Numbered from the stretch's first letter, positions 1 to 6,951 are shown. The stretch: 7,729 bases of DNA from Thiothrix phosphatis (GCF_035668035.1 NZ_JAYMYJ010000135.1:1-7729); one strand, 5' to 3'. Notes: generated by a model not told the origin, from the sequence alone. Numbers and translations: made by a program.

Positions 1-858
1 GTCACGCAAGAAGCCTGATAGTGTAATGTGCCAGCGCCGCCAGAAATCAGTGATGCTGGTCGCCCTGTAGGGCGAGTTGAAATTGATGGGCAGCCAAATG
101 CCAAACAGCAAGCCGAGGCCGATGGCCATTTCTGCATAACCGGAAAAATCAAAATAAATCTGAAATGTGTAAGCCAACATGCCCTGCCAGGCAATTATCG
201 TTTCCAGCGGTTGGGCGGTAGCGGCATTGGCGAAAGCCGGATCGCTGATAGTTGCAAAATGATCAGCTAGCACCACTTTTTTGAACAGGCCAATGCTGAA
301 AAAATTTATTCCCAGGCCAGCCGTCCATAAATGTGTTCTTGTAATGGAAAGTTGTGTAAACTGCGGCATCATTTCACGGTAGTGCATTATCGGCCCCGCA
401 ATCAGGTGCGGGAAGAAACTGACAAACAGTAGATATTGGGGAAATCTGAACGGGTTTATGGTTTGGCGGTGAATGTCGACCAAGTAGGCAATCTGCTGAA
501 AGGTGAAGAAAGAAATCGCCAGCGGCAGGGCAACTTCCGTCACGGAACTTCCACCGAAGATGCTGGTCACAAATACAGCATATTTGAACCAACCTAGCAA
601 TAGCAGGTTAAAACCGACGCCAAGCGGCAAAGCAAAGCGTTTTCCTTGGCCGATTAGCCGCCCCACGAAAAAATTGCCGGTTACGGACGCCAGCAATAAC
701 GGCAGGTTCCACAGGTTCCATTGGCTGTAAAAATACAAGGATGCGAGTGTCAACCAGCTTAAGGCCAAATCTTTCCTGTTGATATAAAACAGGAAGAGAA
801 AGCCAGTCAATGTCACAGGAAGAAAGTGAAACAGGAAAGCATAAGAATTGAATAGCAT
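1..858 (-). CDS. MBOAT O-acyltransferase, AlgI/DltB-like (3'-truncated by window edge)
   Basis: An open frame starts at ATG 858-856 and runs without a stop to base 1, giving 286 residues; AlgI-type proteins are usually about 450-500, so the C-terminal part lies outside. The protein is very hydrophobic with many membrane segments. It carries landmarks of the AlgI/DltB branch of membrane-bound O-acyltransferases: FPHLIAGPI at about 149-157, FQIYFDFSGYAEMAIGLG at about 232-249, and FWRRWHITLSGFLRD at 272-286, where H277 is the presumed catalytic histidine. Family members sit in the inner membrane and pass acyl groups, usually acetyl, to exported polysaccharides or teichoic acid, together with a periplasmic partner. 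Here the substrate is unknown; an exopolysaccharide is a guess. No Shine-Dalgarno is visible upstream. The gene diverges from the FecR operon across a shared Crp-type palindrome, suggesting joint control. Family assignment is strong, substrate is not. Confidence 0.93.
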   Translation of the reverse strand, partial: MLFNSYAFLFHFLPVTLTGFLFLFYINRKDLALSWLTLASLYFYSQWNLWNLPLLLASVTGNFFVGRLIGQGKRFALPLGVGFNLLLLGWFKYAVFVTSIFGGSSVTEVALPLAISFFTFQQIAYLVDIHRQTINPFRFPQYLLFVSFFPHLIAGPIMHYREMMPQFTQLSITRTHLWTAGLGINFFSIGLFKKVVLADHFATISDPAFANAATAQPLETIIAWQGMLAYTFQIYFDFSGYAEMAIGLGLLFGIWLPINFNSPYRATSITDFWRRWHITLSGFLRD

Positions 859-865
859 GATGGGT

Positions 866-874
866 TTTTTATCA
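866..874 (-). promoter_or_regulatory. Candidate extended -10 for the acyltransferase gene
   Basis: Read on the minus strand this is TGATAAAAA, a TG-N plus a 4/6 match to TATAAT. Transcription would begin at about base 859-861, only 1-3 nt before the ATG at 858, and the Crp-type palindrome centre (901.5) would lie near -41 to -42, the class II position. This fits the absence of a ribosome-binding site, but it rests on a weak -10 match. Confidence 0.3.
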
Positions 875-890
875 GGGCAATTTGTTCATT

Positions 891-912
891 TTATGTGATC
901 AACATCACATAA
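891..912. promoter_or_regulatory. Crp-type operator, perfect palindrome, in divergent promoter region
   Basis: The arms TTATGTGAT and ATCACATAA are exact inverted copies around a CAAC centre. The core is TGTGA (894-898), six bases, TCACA (905-909), which is the E. coli Crp consensus spacing. It lies between the divergent acyltransferase and FecR genes, so one dimer could act on both. The Crp-family regulator at 6203-6895 has a recognition helix compatible with this core. The operator call rests on sequence; occupancy and direction of effect are inferred. Confidence 0.85.
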
Positions 913-929
913 TAAGTATCTATACTTAT
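912..929. promoter_or_regulatory. Second palindrome abutting the Crp-type site; possible operator
   Basis: ATAAGTAT (912-919) and ATACTTAT (922-929) are exact inverted copies around a CT spacer. The element begins at the last base of the Crp-type palindrome and covers the TATACT/TATAGT hexamers likely to serve as the -10 of the FecR operon. That position suits a repressor site. It does not match the Crp consensus, so a different protein would be involved; a chance AT-rich dyad is the alternative. Confidence 0.45.
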
Positions 930-932
930 AGT
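921..932 (+). promoter_or_regulatory. Candidate -10 region of the FecR-cyclase operon
   Basis: Two adjacent hexamers each match TATAAT at five of six bases: TATACT (921-926) and TATAGT (927-932). The second would start transcription near 939 and place the Crp-type centre near -37.5, a little short of the classic -41.5. No good -35 is seen, as expected for an activator-dependent promoter. Which hexamer is used cannot be decided by reading. Confidence 0.35.
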
Positions 933-965
933 ACCCTATTAAACAGGAGTGGTTCTATGGTTTGC

Positions 966-971
966 AGGAGG
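966..971 (+). promoter_or_regulatory. Ribosome-binding site AGGAGG that decides the FecR start
   Basis: AGGAGG ends six bases before ATG 978, ideal spacing. A second AGGAG at 945-949 sits seven bases before an in-frame ATG at 957, which would add seven residues (MVCRRYP) to the signal peptide n-region. The downstream pair is stronger and gives a conventional signal peptide, so it is preferred. Confidence 0.75.
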
Positions 972-977
972 TATCCA

Positions 978-2876
978 ATGCAACTGATCCGGGCAATCGT
1001 TTTTATCTTTCTGGTCATGTTTGGCGCGCTGGCGATGGCGCAGCCCAATGCCCCAGACCAGCCGATCGGGAAGGTTCTGTTTTCAACAGGCGACGCCTAT
1101 GCTGACCAGATAAAATTGCAGGCAGGCTCACCCATCTATATTGGCCAGACATTATCAACTGGCAATGTGGGGCATCTGCACATCCGCATGATTGATGGGG
1201 CTTTTTTAAGCCTACGTCCTACATCATCTGCCAAAGTGGCGCTCTATACGGTTGATCTGGATGATCCCGCCAACACCAAGATCCGGATCGACGTGCAGCA
1301 TGGGGTTGTGCGTTCTGTCACTGGCAAGGGTGGGGAAGAGAACCATTCGGCTTTTCGTCTGAATACGCCTGTAGCAGCTATCGGTATCCGGGGCACTGAT
1401 TTCATCGTTTATACGGATGCCATTTCTTCCGTTGTCGACCTGCGTCAGGGCGGCATCGCAATGACCCCGTTGTCTGACACTTGCAGCCCCTACACGCTGG
1501 GGATATGTAATGATGGGCAAGCCGTCACCTTGGCAGACCGGGATCCGGGCTTGTTGGCGGAAGTTAGCGCCGCGCGTCAGAAAGCGACCCGCGTCAGCAA
1601 GGCAAGTGCAGCGATCGTTCCTGACAAGATTGAGCCTGCTCATCCGGCTGAAGACCAAAGTTTGAAACAGGCTAAAGAAACGCCTGTTGTTATCAGTGCT
1701 GCACCAGCAGCGGAAGTGAAAACTTCCGGAACGACCACAAGCGATACGGCTAGTGGCCAAACGACCGATGGGAAGAAAGACGCTTCCTCAACAGATACGA
1801 AAACTGCCGCCACGACAACCAGCAGTGACACATCAAAAACTTCTACAGGCTCAACGACAGCTTCAAACACTTCGACATCAGGCTCCGGTTCAACAGGAGA
1901 AAGCAAATCCACGGCCGCCACGACAACAGGAACAACGACGAATGAGAGCAAAACCACCGGGACAACGGCATCCACAGGGTCGACAGTAGCTAGCGATAGC
2001 AGGACTACAGCCGGAACTGTCGTTACGGGGTCTACATATTCTACAACGTCTAGTCCAACAGCATCTAATGCAACGACTACAGTGACGACTACGGGAGGGA
2101 CGACGGTGACGTTCGTAACACCTTCCACCTCCACGGCAAGTGCTGGTTCTGCTGTTAGCGCCACCAATGTGGCGACCTCCAGCGCAGGCGCAACCGTTGA
2201 TGTTGCCTCCATTGCACCGGTGACCGCAGAAGTTGGGGCGAAAGAATCGGTAACGTCTGAATTGGCCAGCCGTGTCATTACCCAAGCAGCTACGGACAGT
2301 ACGCTCAAAGAAGTTGAAAAGGCAGCGGGAGAAACAGCGCCGACCGTCCCTGTTGTTTCAACCCCACCTGTCGAAGCCAAGGCGCAGCCATTTTATTGGG
2401 GGCGCTGGTCTGACTATGTAGAGAAGGGGAATGTGGAGCAGACCATACAGTATCTCAATAGCAAAGGCCGACAAATAGGTGGCAACCAAGTTATGATATT
2501 GGCCTCTACTGAGAAGGCGGCTCCTGTGTTGCCCAAAACAGGGGAGATCAGTTTCAAGCTAGACAAGGCGGAAGCACATGTATTGACGGGAAAGGTTCTG
2601 CAGGACGCTAGTGTCAGTAATCCTGCCCTCACCGTCAACTTTGACCAGAATAGTTTCAAGACCAGTCTTGATGTGAGTTCTAGTGCTTTGGCCAATGGCA
2701 CGGAGCACCTGAAAGCTAATGGCACACTTAACCCCAATACTGGGATGTTGCGTGAGGGTATCGTTGATACCAATATGACAGTCTATGGCGAAGTGGCAGA
2801 TGGGGCTAGCCATGCGGGCTATCTGTTTAATCAGGAGAGCACGGGTATTGTTGGTGCCGCAAGCTTTGTCAAATAG
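978..2876 (+). CDS. Secreted FecR-domain protein with Ser/Thr-rich linker and C-terminal beta domain
   Basis: 632 residues from ATG 978. Residues 1-21 form a Sec signal peptide (IRAIVFIFLVMFGALAMA, cleavage likely after AMA, no lipobox). Residues about 28-165 are a FecR domain; its core TPVAAIGIRGTDF lies at 130-142. Two cysteines, C169 and C177, are the only ones in the mature protein and could form a disulfide. Residues about 250-415 are a low-complexity Thr/Ser/Ala linker. Residues about 470-632 are Gly-rich and beta-predicted, ending in a GYLFNQESTGIVGAASF pattern reminiscent of small barrel domains. Classical FecR is an inner-membrane anti-sigma regulator; this one has no cytoplasmic part and no sigma factor nearby. 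It lies 23 bp upstream of a CHASE2 cyclase, so a periplasmic or surface role in feeding a signal to that cyclase is inferred. The FecR assignment is secure; the role of the C-terminal domain is not. Confidence 0.9.
   Translation: MQLIRAIVFIFLVMFGALAMAQPNAPDQPIGKVLFSTGDAYADQIKLQAGSPIYIGQTLSTGNVGHLHIRMIDGAFLSLRPTSSAKVALYTVDLDDPANTKIRIDVQHGVVRSVTGKGGEENHSAFRLNTPVAAIGIRGTDFIVYTDAISSVVDLRQGGIAMTPLSDTCSPYTLGICNDGQAVTLADRDPGLLAEVSAARQKATRVSKASAAIVPDKIEPAHPAEDQSLKQAKETPVVISAAPAAEVKTSGTTTSDTASGQTTDGKKDASSTDTKTAATTTSSDTSKTSTGSTTASNTSTSGSGSTGESKSTAATTTGTTTNESKTTGTTASTGSTVASDSRTTAGTVVTGSTYSTTSSPTASNATTTVTTTGGTTVTFVTPSTSTASAGSAVSATNVATSSAGATVDVASIAPVTAEVGAKESVTSELASRVITQAATDSTLKEVEKAAGETAPTVPVVSTPPVEAKAQPFYWGRWSDYVEKGNVEQTIQYLNSKGRQIGGNQVMILASTEKAAPVLPKTGEISFKLDKAEAHVLTGKVLQDASVSNPALTVNFDQNSFKTSLDVSSSALANGTEHLKANGTLNPNTGMLREGIVDTNMTVYGEVADGASHAGYLFNQESTGIVGAASFVK
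1725..2222 (+). repeat. Low-complexity Thr/Ser-rich coding segment (linker)
   Basis: Within the FecR protein, residues about 250-415 are dominated by Thr, Ser, Ala and Gly, with runs such as TTTT, SST and TTG. No fixed repeat unit is evident, and codon usage for Thr and Ser is mixed, so this is compositional rather than a tandem repeat. It probably forms an extended, possibly surface-spanning spacer between the FecR domain and the C-terminal domain. Long open frames on the opposite strand here are a by-product of the composition. Confidence 0.75.
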
Positions 2877-2885
2877 AAGAGGTGG

Positions 2886-2892
2886 AAAGGGG
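2886..2892 (+). promoter_or_regulatory. Ribosome-binding site for a TTG-initiated cyclase gene
   Basis: AAAGGGG ends seven bases before TTG 2900. The next in-frame ATG (codon 15) lies inside the first membrane segment and would remove most of it, so the TTG start is preferred. A weak start codon may keep cyclase levels below those of its operon partners. Confidence 0.6.
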
Positions 2893-2899
2893 CGGCTGA

Positions 2900-4855
2900 T
2901 TGTTTAGGTATCGTTCAGTTTCCATTGTTTTCATCCTGCTCATGCTGGTTGCGTATGTCTTTACGCAACCAGTTTTCCGCCCCTCCATCCTTAAGCGCCT
3001 GGAATACATCGCTTATGACCTGAGAATGCAATTCTCAACTTCCCCTGAAGTGAATGATCCGCGTGTTGTGGTGGTCGATATTGACGACGACAGCATGAAG
3101 CGGGTGGAACGTTGGCCTTGGTCACGGGATAAGTTTGCTCAACTGATAGCCAATCTAAAGTTGGATTATCAAGTGGCGGAGGTAGGGCTGGATGTGATGT
3201 TCGTGGATCAAGTTTGCAATGGGCAGGCGAACGACCAGCGATTAATCGATATTTTCCACCAATATCCACCTGTTATGGCGTTGTCGCTACAAACCGAACT
3301 CAAAGAGGGGGAACCCCAATCCCGTAGCGGCGAGCCTGGCAAAGGGGTGGACTTGCAAGGAATTGGAGGCATTTCGCCAGAACACGCATGGTGGGGGCAG
3401 GCATTGGGCTACGTCGGCAATCTTGCCGATTTTCTTGGTTCCGAATCGGCTGTGGGGCATATTTCACCGAACCGCGACCTGGATGGTAAGGTCAGGCGCA
3501 TCAGCCCTATTTTCCAATGGGACGGGCAATTTTACGACACGCTTTCCATGACGGTTGCACGCCAGTATTTTGGCGCTTCTTCCTTGTATTGGGATAACAG
3601 CTTGGATAATTGGCTGGATTCCCCCAAGCTGCGATTGGGTGCCCCTGATTCGCTCATGTACATGCCAGTCAGCATCTATGGCGATGTCCTGATCCCGTAT
3701 AGCGCTGGAAACCGCTTCAGTGCCTATCGCCGCGTATCCGCCGCTGACATACTGGAGAAAAAGTATCCACTTGATGCGTTGGCTGACAAGTTTGTCCTGA
3801 TCGGGACATCCGCTACTGGGCAAGCGGATACTGTCGCCACGCCGCTGACAACAGCGTTGCCAGGGGTGGAGGTGCATGCCGCCTTGCTGAGTGCCTTGCT
3901 GGGTGGGATTCTTGACCAGCAGCAGCAATTCAAAATTCAACCTGCCAATGAGAAATGGCTACAGCTTGGGGCATTGGTGTTGTTGACAGCCTTGTTATGG
4001 TTGGCGGGGCGTTCTGGTGTGTGGGGAATGTTGGTGGCGGCACCGTTATTGCTCATGATTTGGAGTGGGTTCAACTACCTATTGTGGTCTAAATTTAATC
4101 TTGCCATTGGTTTCCTGCCGCCTGCTTTGCTGATTCTTGCGGTTATGACTTATAGCATTGTTGCTGACTTGTTGGAGATTAACGCCCGCCATCAGCATGT
4201 GCGCAAGATGTTCAGCTACTACCTACCGGCAGTGGTGGTGCAGCGTTTGGCTAATGACCGTACTGGCACGGACTGGCTCAAGGCCGAGCGCCGGGATATG
4301 ACAGTGTTGTTTGCCGACGTGTATGGTTTCACCTCAATGGCGGAGTCCTTGGATCCGGAAGCGGTGGCTGATATTACCTATCAGCTTTTTTCCAGTTTGA
4401 CGGAGGTGATCCACCGGCATGGCGGGACGGTGGATAAGTATATGGGGGATGCCGTCATGGCATTCTGGGGTGCCCCATTGCCAGATCAGCATCATGCACT
4501 GAACACTGTCAAGGCTGCGGATGCTATGCAAAAGGCGGTCAGGCAGCTGAATGAAACCGTATTTGTAGAAAAGAAAATCAGCATCAGGTTAGGGGTCGGT
4601 ATCAATAGTGGAACCATGGTGGTTGGCAACCTGGGCTCTTCATTGCGTCACACTTATACGGTCATGGGATCCGTGGTCAATACGGCGTCAGCCATTCAAC
4701 AGCTTACGCGGCGCTATCAGCGTGATATACTGCTTGGTGAAGAGACGGCCAGCCGTCTGCCGGATTCGATGAGTATTGATCTGGGTTTCACAGAAATCAA
4801 AAAGCTTACCCATAAAATCAAAATTTTTGCCTTGAATAGCAGCGGGATGGAATAA
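2900..4855 (+). CDS. CHASE2-domain class III adenylate cyclase (receptor type)
   Basis: 651 residues from TTG 2900. Layout: membrane segment at about 7-23; periplasmic CHASE2 sensor at about 30-340; three membrane segments at about 354-369, 373-396 and 402-422; short linker (HVRKMFSYYLPAVVVQRL); cyclase domain at about 460-645. Catalytic landmarks seen: metal-binding D473 in FADVYGFT and D517 in KYMGDAVMAFWG; K513 for adenine selection; T587 in YTVMG, the Thr that marks the class IIIb group where class IIIa has Asp; N594 in the VN motif. The transition-state Arg expected four residues after that Asn is Ala598 (codon GCC 4691-4693). The enzyme should make cAMP from ATP at the inner face of the inner membrane under control of a periplasmic signal, but the missing Arg leaves activity uncertain. 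The flanking FecR and outer-membrane genes are likely signalling partners, in one operon (gaps 23 and 43 bp). Confidence 0.95.
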   Translation: MFRYRSVSIVFILLMLVAYVFTQPVFRPSILKRLEYIAYDLRMQFSTSPEVNDPRVVVVDIDDDSMKRVERWPWSRDKFAQLIANLKLDYQVAEVGLDVMFVDQVCNGQANDQRLIDIFHQYPPVMALSLQTELKEGEPQSRSGEPGKGVDLQGIGGISPEHAWWGQALGYVGNLADFLGSESAVGHISPNRDLDGKVRRISPIFQWDGQFYDTLSMTVARQYFGASSLYWDNSLDNWLDSPKLRLGAPDSLMYMPVSIYGDVLIPYSAGNRFSAYRRVSAADILEKKYPLDALADKFVLIGTSATGQADTVATPLTTALPGVEVHAALLSALLGGILDQQQQFKIQPANEKWLQLGALVLLTALLWLAGRSGVWGMLVAAPLLLMIWSGFNYLLWSKFNLAIGFLPPALLILAVMTYSIVADLLEINARHQHVRKMFSYYLPAVVVQRLANDRTGTDWLKAERRDMTVLFADVYGFTSMAESLDPEAVADITYQLFSSLTEVIHRHGGTVDKYMGDAVMAFWGAPLPDQHHALNTVKAADAMQKAVRQLNETVFVEKKISIRLGVGINSGTMVVGNLGSSLRHTYTVMGSVVNTASAIQQLTRRYQRDILLGEETASRLPDSMSIDLGFTEIKKLTHKIKIFALNSSGME

Positions 4856-4898
4856 AAAGTCTTTCTGTTTTTGGGCTGATGAAAGGACGACGCCCTTG

Positions 4899-6191
4899 AT
4901 GTCTTCAAAAATGTTTATTGGGGTTTATACCACGTTGGTTGCTTACCCAGCGTTAGGTTTTGCTGCTTCCTGCGGAGAGGATCCTGATTATGCTTATGGC
5001 CTTCAATTGCGTAGCCAGCATTATTTCGCGGAGGCAAAACCGGTGCTGCAAGGCGTGGTGCGGCGGGATCCATTTTGTATGGCAGGAAAATTGGATTTGG
5101 CGCTGACGCATTTCAGCCTTGGCGAATTTGATGAATCTGAAAGACTGTTGCTGGAAGTGAAAGCGGCGGCCACCACTATCCCTGATCCCGCCGAAGCAGC
5201 CAAGGTACTGGAAACCATCAACAGCCATCTGGATAAAATTCCACAGTTGCGTAAAGAAGTGACATTCCGCTCTTCCATGCAAAGGCTTCAACCGCAGAAG
5301 CCACCTCCGAAGTTGCAGGTGGCGGCGTCGGTGGGGGTGGGCGACAATGTCAATGGCGGCTTGCATTTTGACACCTTGACTTTCGGCGTGGACAACGCCA
5401 CTTATGTGTTGGCGGAGAAAGCGAAGGCGCATGGCGGGAGCTTTACGGATGTGGAAGCCGCTTACCAGCATGACCTGCCTGCTTCAACAACACTGGATGG
5501 CACTTTCCGGCTGATGGGCAGTCTGCGTGATAACCATCTGGGGGCGGAGTATGATCTGGGGACATTACGAGGCGGCCTGGATGTTAGGCCAAAAGGGGCG
5601 GCGGCAAAGTTGGATACTTCCATTGTTTTGTCCGGCGGAAGTTTTTATCTCGGCGGGGGGCTTTATCGTCAGGATATGGCGTTTGGGACTCAGATTTTAC
5701 CCAAAATGTTTGGCCGAAAAGTGAAACTCAGCTATCAATTGACAGACAGTGACTACAAGACGGTTGAGGACACCGACTCCCGTTTTCATAAGGTGAACCT
5801 TTCAGTCCCACTCACTGCCGACAAGCCCGGACGTAAATTTGGTGTCGGTTTGGACGTTGGCTACCAATGGCCAGAATCCAGTGAACGGTTGGCGAATTAT
5901 CAGGAAACTTCGGTGCGCCTGCGGGTGGCGCTGGAGCCTCGGCCCAGGCATGCCATTGCGGCAAGCTACGGCTATAGCCAACAGCGTGACGCCGAATCCT
6001 ATGCAGCAGCCTTTGGAAAGAAAAAGCGTAACCTTGAGCAACAAGTGCTGGATATTGGCTGGTCTTGGCCTGTTGGCAACCGCATCACGTATGAAGCCAA
6101 TTTTCTGGCCCGCAAGGCCGATTCATCCATCAAGCTGTTTGAAACTTCTTCCGTGGAAGCGACTGCAGGCGTCCGTTGGGAATTGGACTGA
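4899..6191 (+). CDS. TPR plus outer-membrane beta-barrel protein, Slam/DUF560-like
   Basis: 430 residues from ATG 4899; a TTG directly before it (4896) would add one residue, and AAAGGA at 4882-4887 serves either. Residues 1-23 form a signal peptide (MFIGVYTTLVAYPALGFAA). C25 and C60 are the only cysteines and may pair. Residues about 28-115 look helical and TPR-like (AKPVLQGVVRRDPF, ALTHFSLGEFDESERLLLEV). From about 138 to the end the sequence alternates in the manner of outer-membrane strands, opening with VAASVGVGDNVNGG and ending VEATAGVRWELD. This N-terminal TPR plus C-terminal barrel plan is that of Slam proteins, which help move surface lipoproteins and some soluble hemophores across the outer membrane. 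It is the last gene of the operon and could be the outer-membrane partner of the FecR protein. The envelope location is well supported; membership of DUF560 proper is a resemblance by eye. Confidence 0.65.
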   Translation: MSSKMFIGVYTTLVAYPALGFAASCGEDPDYAYGLQLRSQHYFAEAKPVLQGVVRRDPFCMAGKLDLALTHFSLGEFDESERLLLEVKAAATTIPDPAEAAKVLETINSHLDKIPQLRKEVTFRSSMQRLQPQKPPPKLQVAASVGVGDNVNGGLHFDTLTFGVDNATYVLAEKAKAHGGSFTDVEAAYQHDLPASTTLDGTFRLMGSLRDNHLGAEYDLGTLRGGLDVRPKGAAAKLDTSIVLSGGSFYLGGGLYRQDMAFGTQILPKMFGRKVKLSYQLTDSDYKTVEDTDSRFHKVNLSVPLTADKPGRKFGVGLDVGYQWPESSERLANYQETSVRLRVALEPRPRHAIAASYGYSQQRDAESYAAAFGKKKRNLEQQVLDIGWSWPVGNRITYEANFLARKADSSIKLFETSSVEATAGVRWELD

Positions 6192-6202
6192 GTCAACCCC
6201 TT

Positions 6203-6895
6203 TTATTCTTCATCCAGCATCCGCCGCAATCCCTCCACATTGGTCAGGTAGAGGCTTTTACCTTCACGTTTGATCAACCCTTCATCTGATAGCATGCCCA
6301 ATGCGCGGGAAATGCTTTCCCGCGTCGTGCCAAGCAGTATGCCGAGATCGTATTGCGCAGGCATGTTCCTGATACAAATAATCTGGTCAGGCCTGGCTTC
6401 GGGGGGGATCTGCGCCGTCAAGTATGCAGCCAGCCGGTTGGCGATGTTTTGCTGCTGAAGAACCAGCCGATGCCAGTTGTTTTTACGGATGATGGCCGCC
6501 ATGTTCTGCATGATCCGGCGTGAGACCAATGGTACGTTATAAATCAGGGCTTCCGCGTCCTTGGGGCTGATGGATGCGATTTCGCTACGGGCGGTTGCTT
6601 GCACCGCCGCCGAACGGGGGTAGCCGTCAATGACCGCCAGTTCACCAAAATGGATGGGGGCGTCAATAATCGCCAACGCGACTTCTTGGCCTTGCCGGTT
6701 CATATCCAGCATCCGCACTTGTCCGCTCAACAGGAAATAGAGGCGGCGGGAGGTGTCGTTTCTTTCAAAGATATAGTCGCCTTTGCTGACTTGCTCAAAG
6801 CGGCATGCTTTCGTCAGGGATTCCATCAGGTCATCAGGTAAACCAGCGAGCAAGGGAACCTGCGCCAGTAATTTGGTGTGTAAAGGTTTGATCAT
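6203..6895 (-). CDS. Crp/Fnr-family transcriptional regulator (Crp-like DNA specificity)
   Basis: 230 residues from ATG 6895-6893. Residues about 12-115 form a cyclic-nucleotide-binding barrel with the phosphate-cassette signature F-G-E-L-A at 83-87 and P-R-S-A at 93-96 (E85, R94 and S95 correspond to Crp E72, R82 and S83). A long dimer helix covers about 121-160. The C-terminal winged helix has recognition helix TTRESISRAL at 190-199; R192, E193 and R197 match Crp R180, E181 and R185, which read TGTGA. Fnr has Val instead of the first Arg. There is no N-terminal cysteine cluster, so an Fnr-type iron-sulfur sensor is excluded. By ungapped alignment over the dimer helix the adenine-contacting Thr127-Ser128 of Crp become N139-N140, so ligand identity is open. 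The gene converges on the cyclase operon, and two perfect matching operators lie in this window, which makes it the likely effector of the circuit. Confidence 0.93.
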   Translation of the reverse strand: MIKPLHTKLLAQVPLLAGLPDDLMESLTKACRFEQVSKGDYIFERNDTSRRLYFLLSGQVRMLDMNRQGQEVALAIIDAPIHFGELAVIDGYPRSAAVQATARSEIASISPKDAEALIYNVPLVSRRIMQNMAAIIRKNNWHRLVLQQQNIANRLAAYLTAQIPPEARPDQIICIRNMPAQYDLGILLGTTRESISRALGMLSDEGLIKREGKSLYLTNVEGLRRMLDEE

Positions 6896-6951
6896 GTGCT
6901 ATAGACCCCATGCCGCGTGTCGTTTTACATCCTAAGCCAAGCATAGCCGAT

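Noticed and set aside
28..730. Small plus-strand open frames across the left part (28-270, 503-730)
   Set aside because: They lie opposite the acyltransferase, whose minus-strand translation has clear family motifs throughout.
1224..1760. 178-residue open frame on the minus strand within the FecR gene
   Set aside because: It lies opposite a confidently identified FecR domain and shows no domain of its own.
1640..2380. 246-residue open frame on the minus strand opposite the FecR gene
   Set aside because: Its Val-rich composition is the mirror image of the Thr/Ser codons in the linker; there is no ribosome-binding site or recognisable domain.
3464..3940. 158-residue open frame on the minus strand inside the CHASE2 region
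   Set aside because: The plus-strand frame is a clear CHASE2 domain; the antisense product is low in recognisable features.
4873..4895. GGGC/GCCC pairing that would loop out the ribosome-binding site before the barrel gene
   Set aside because: A 4-bp stem with a 15-base loop is too weak to support a regulatory hairpin.
6192..6202. Intrinsic terminator between the convergent barrel and regulator genes
   Set aside because: The gap is only 11 bp and contains no stem; termination, if any, must occur within the opposing gene.
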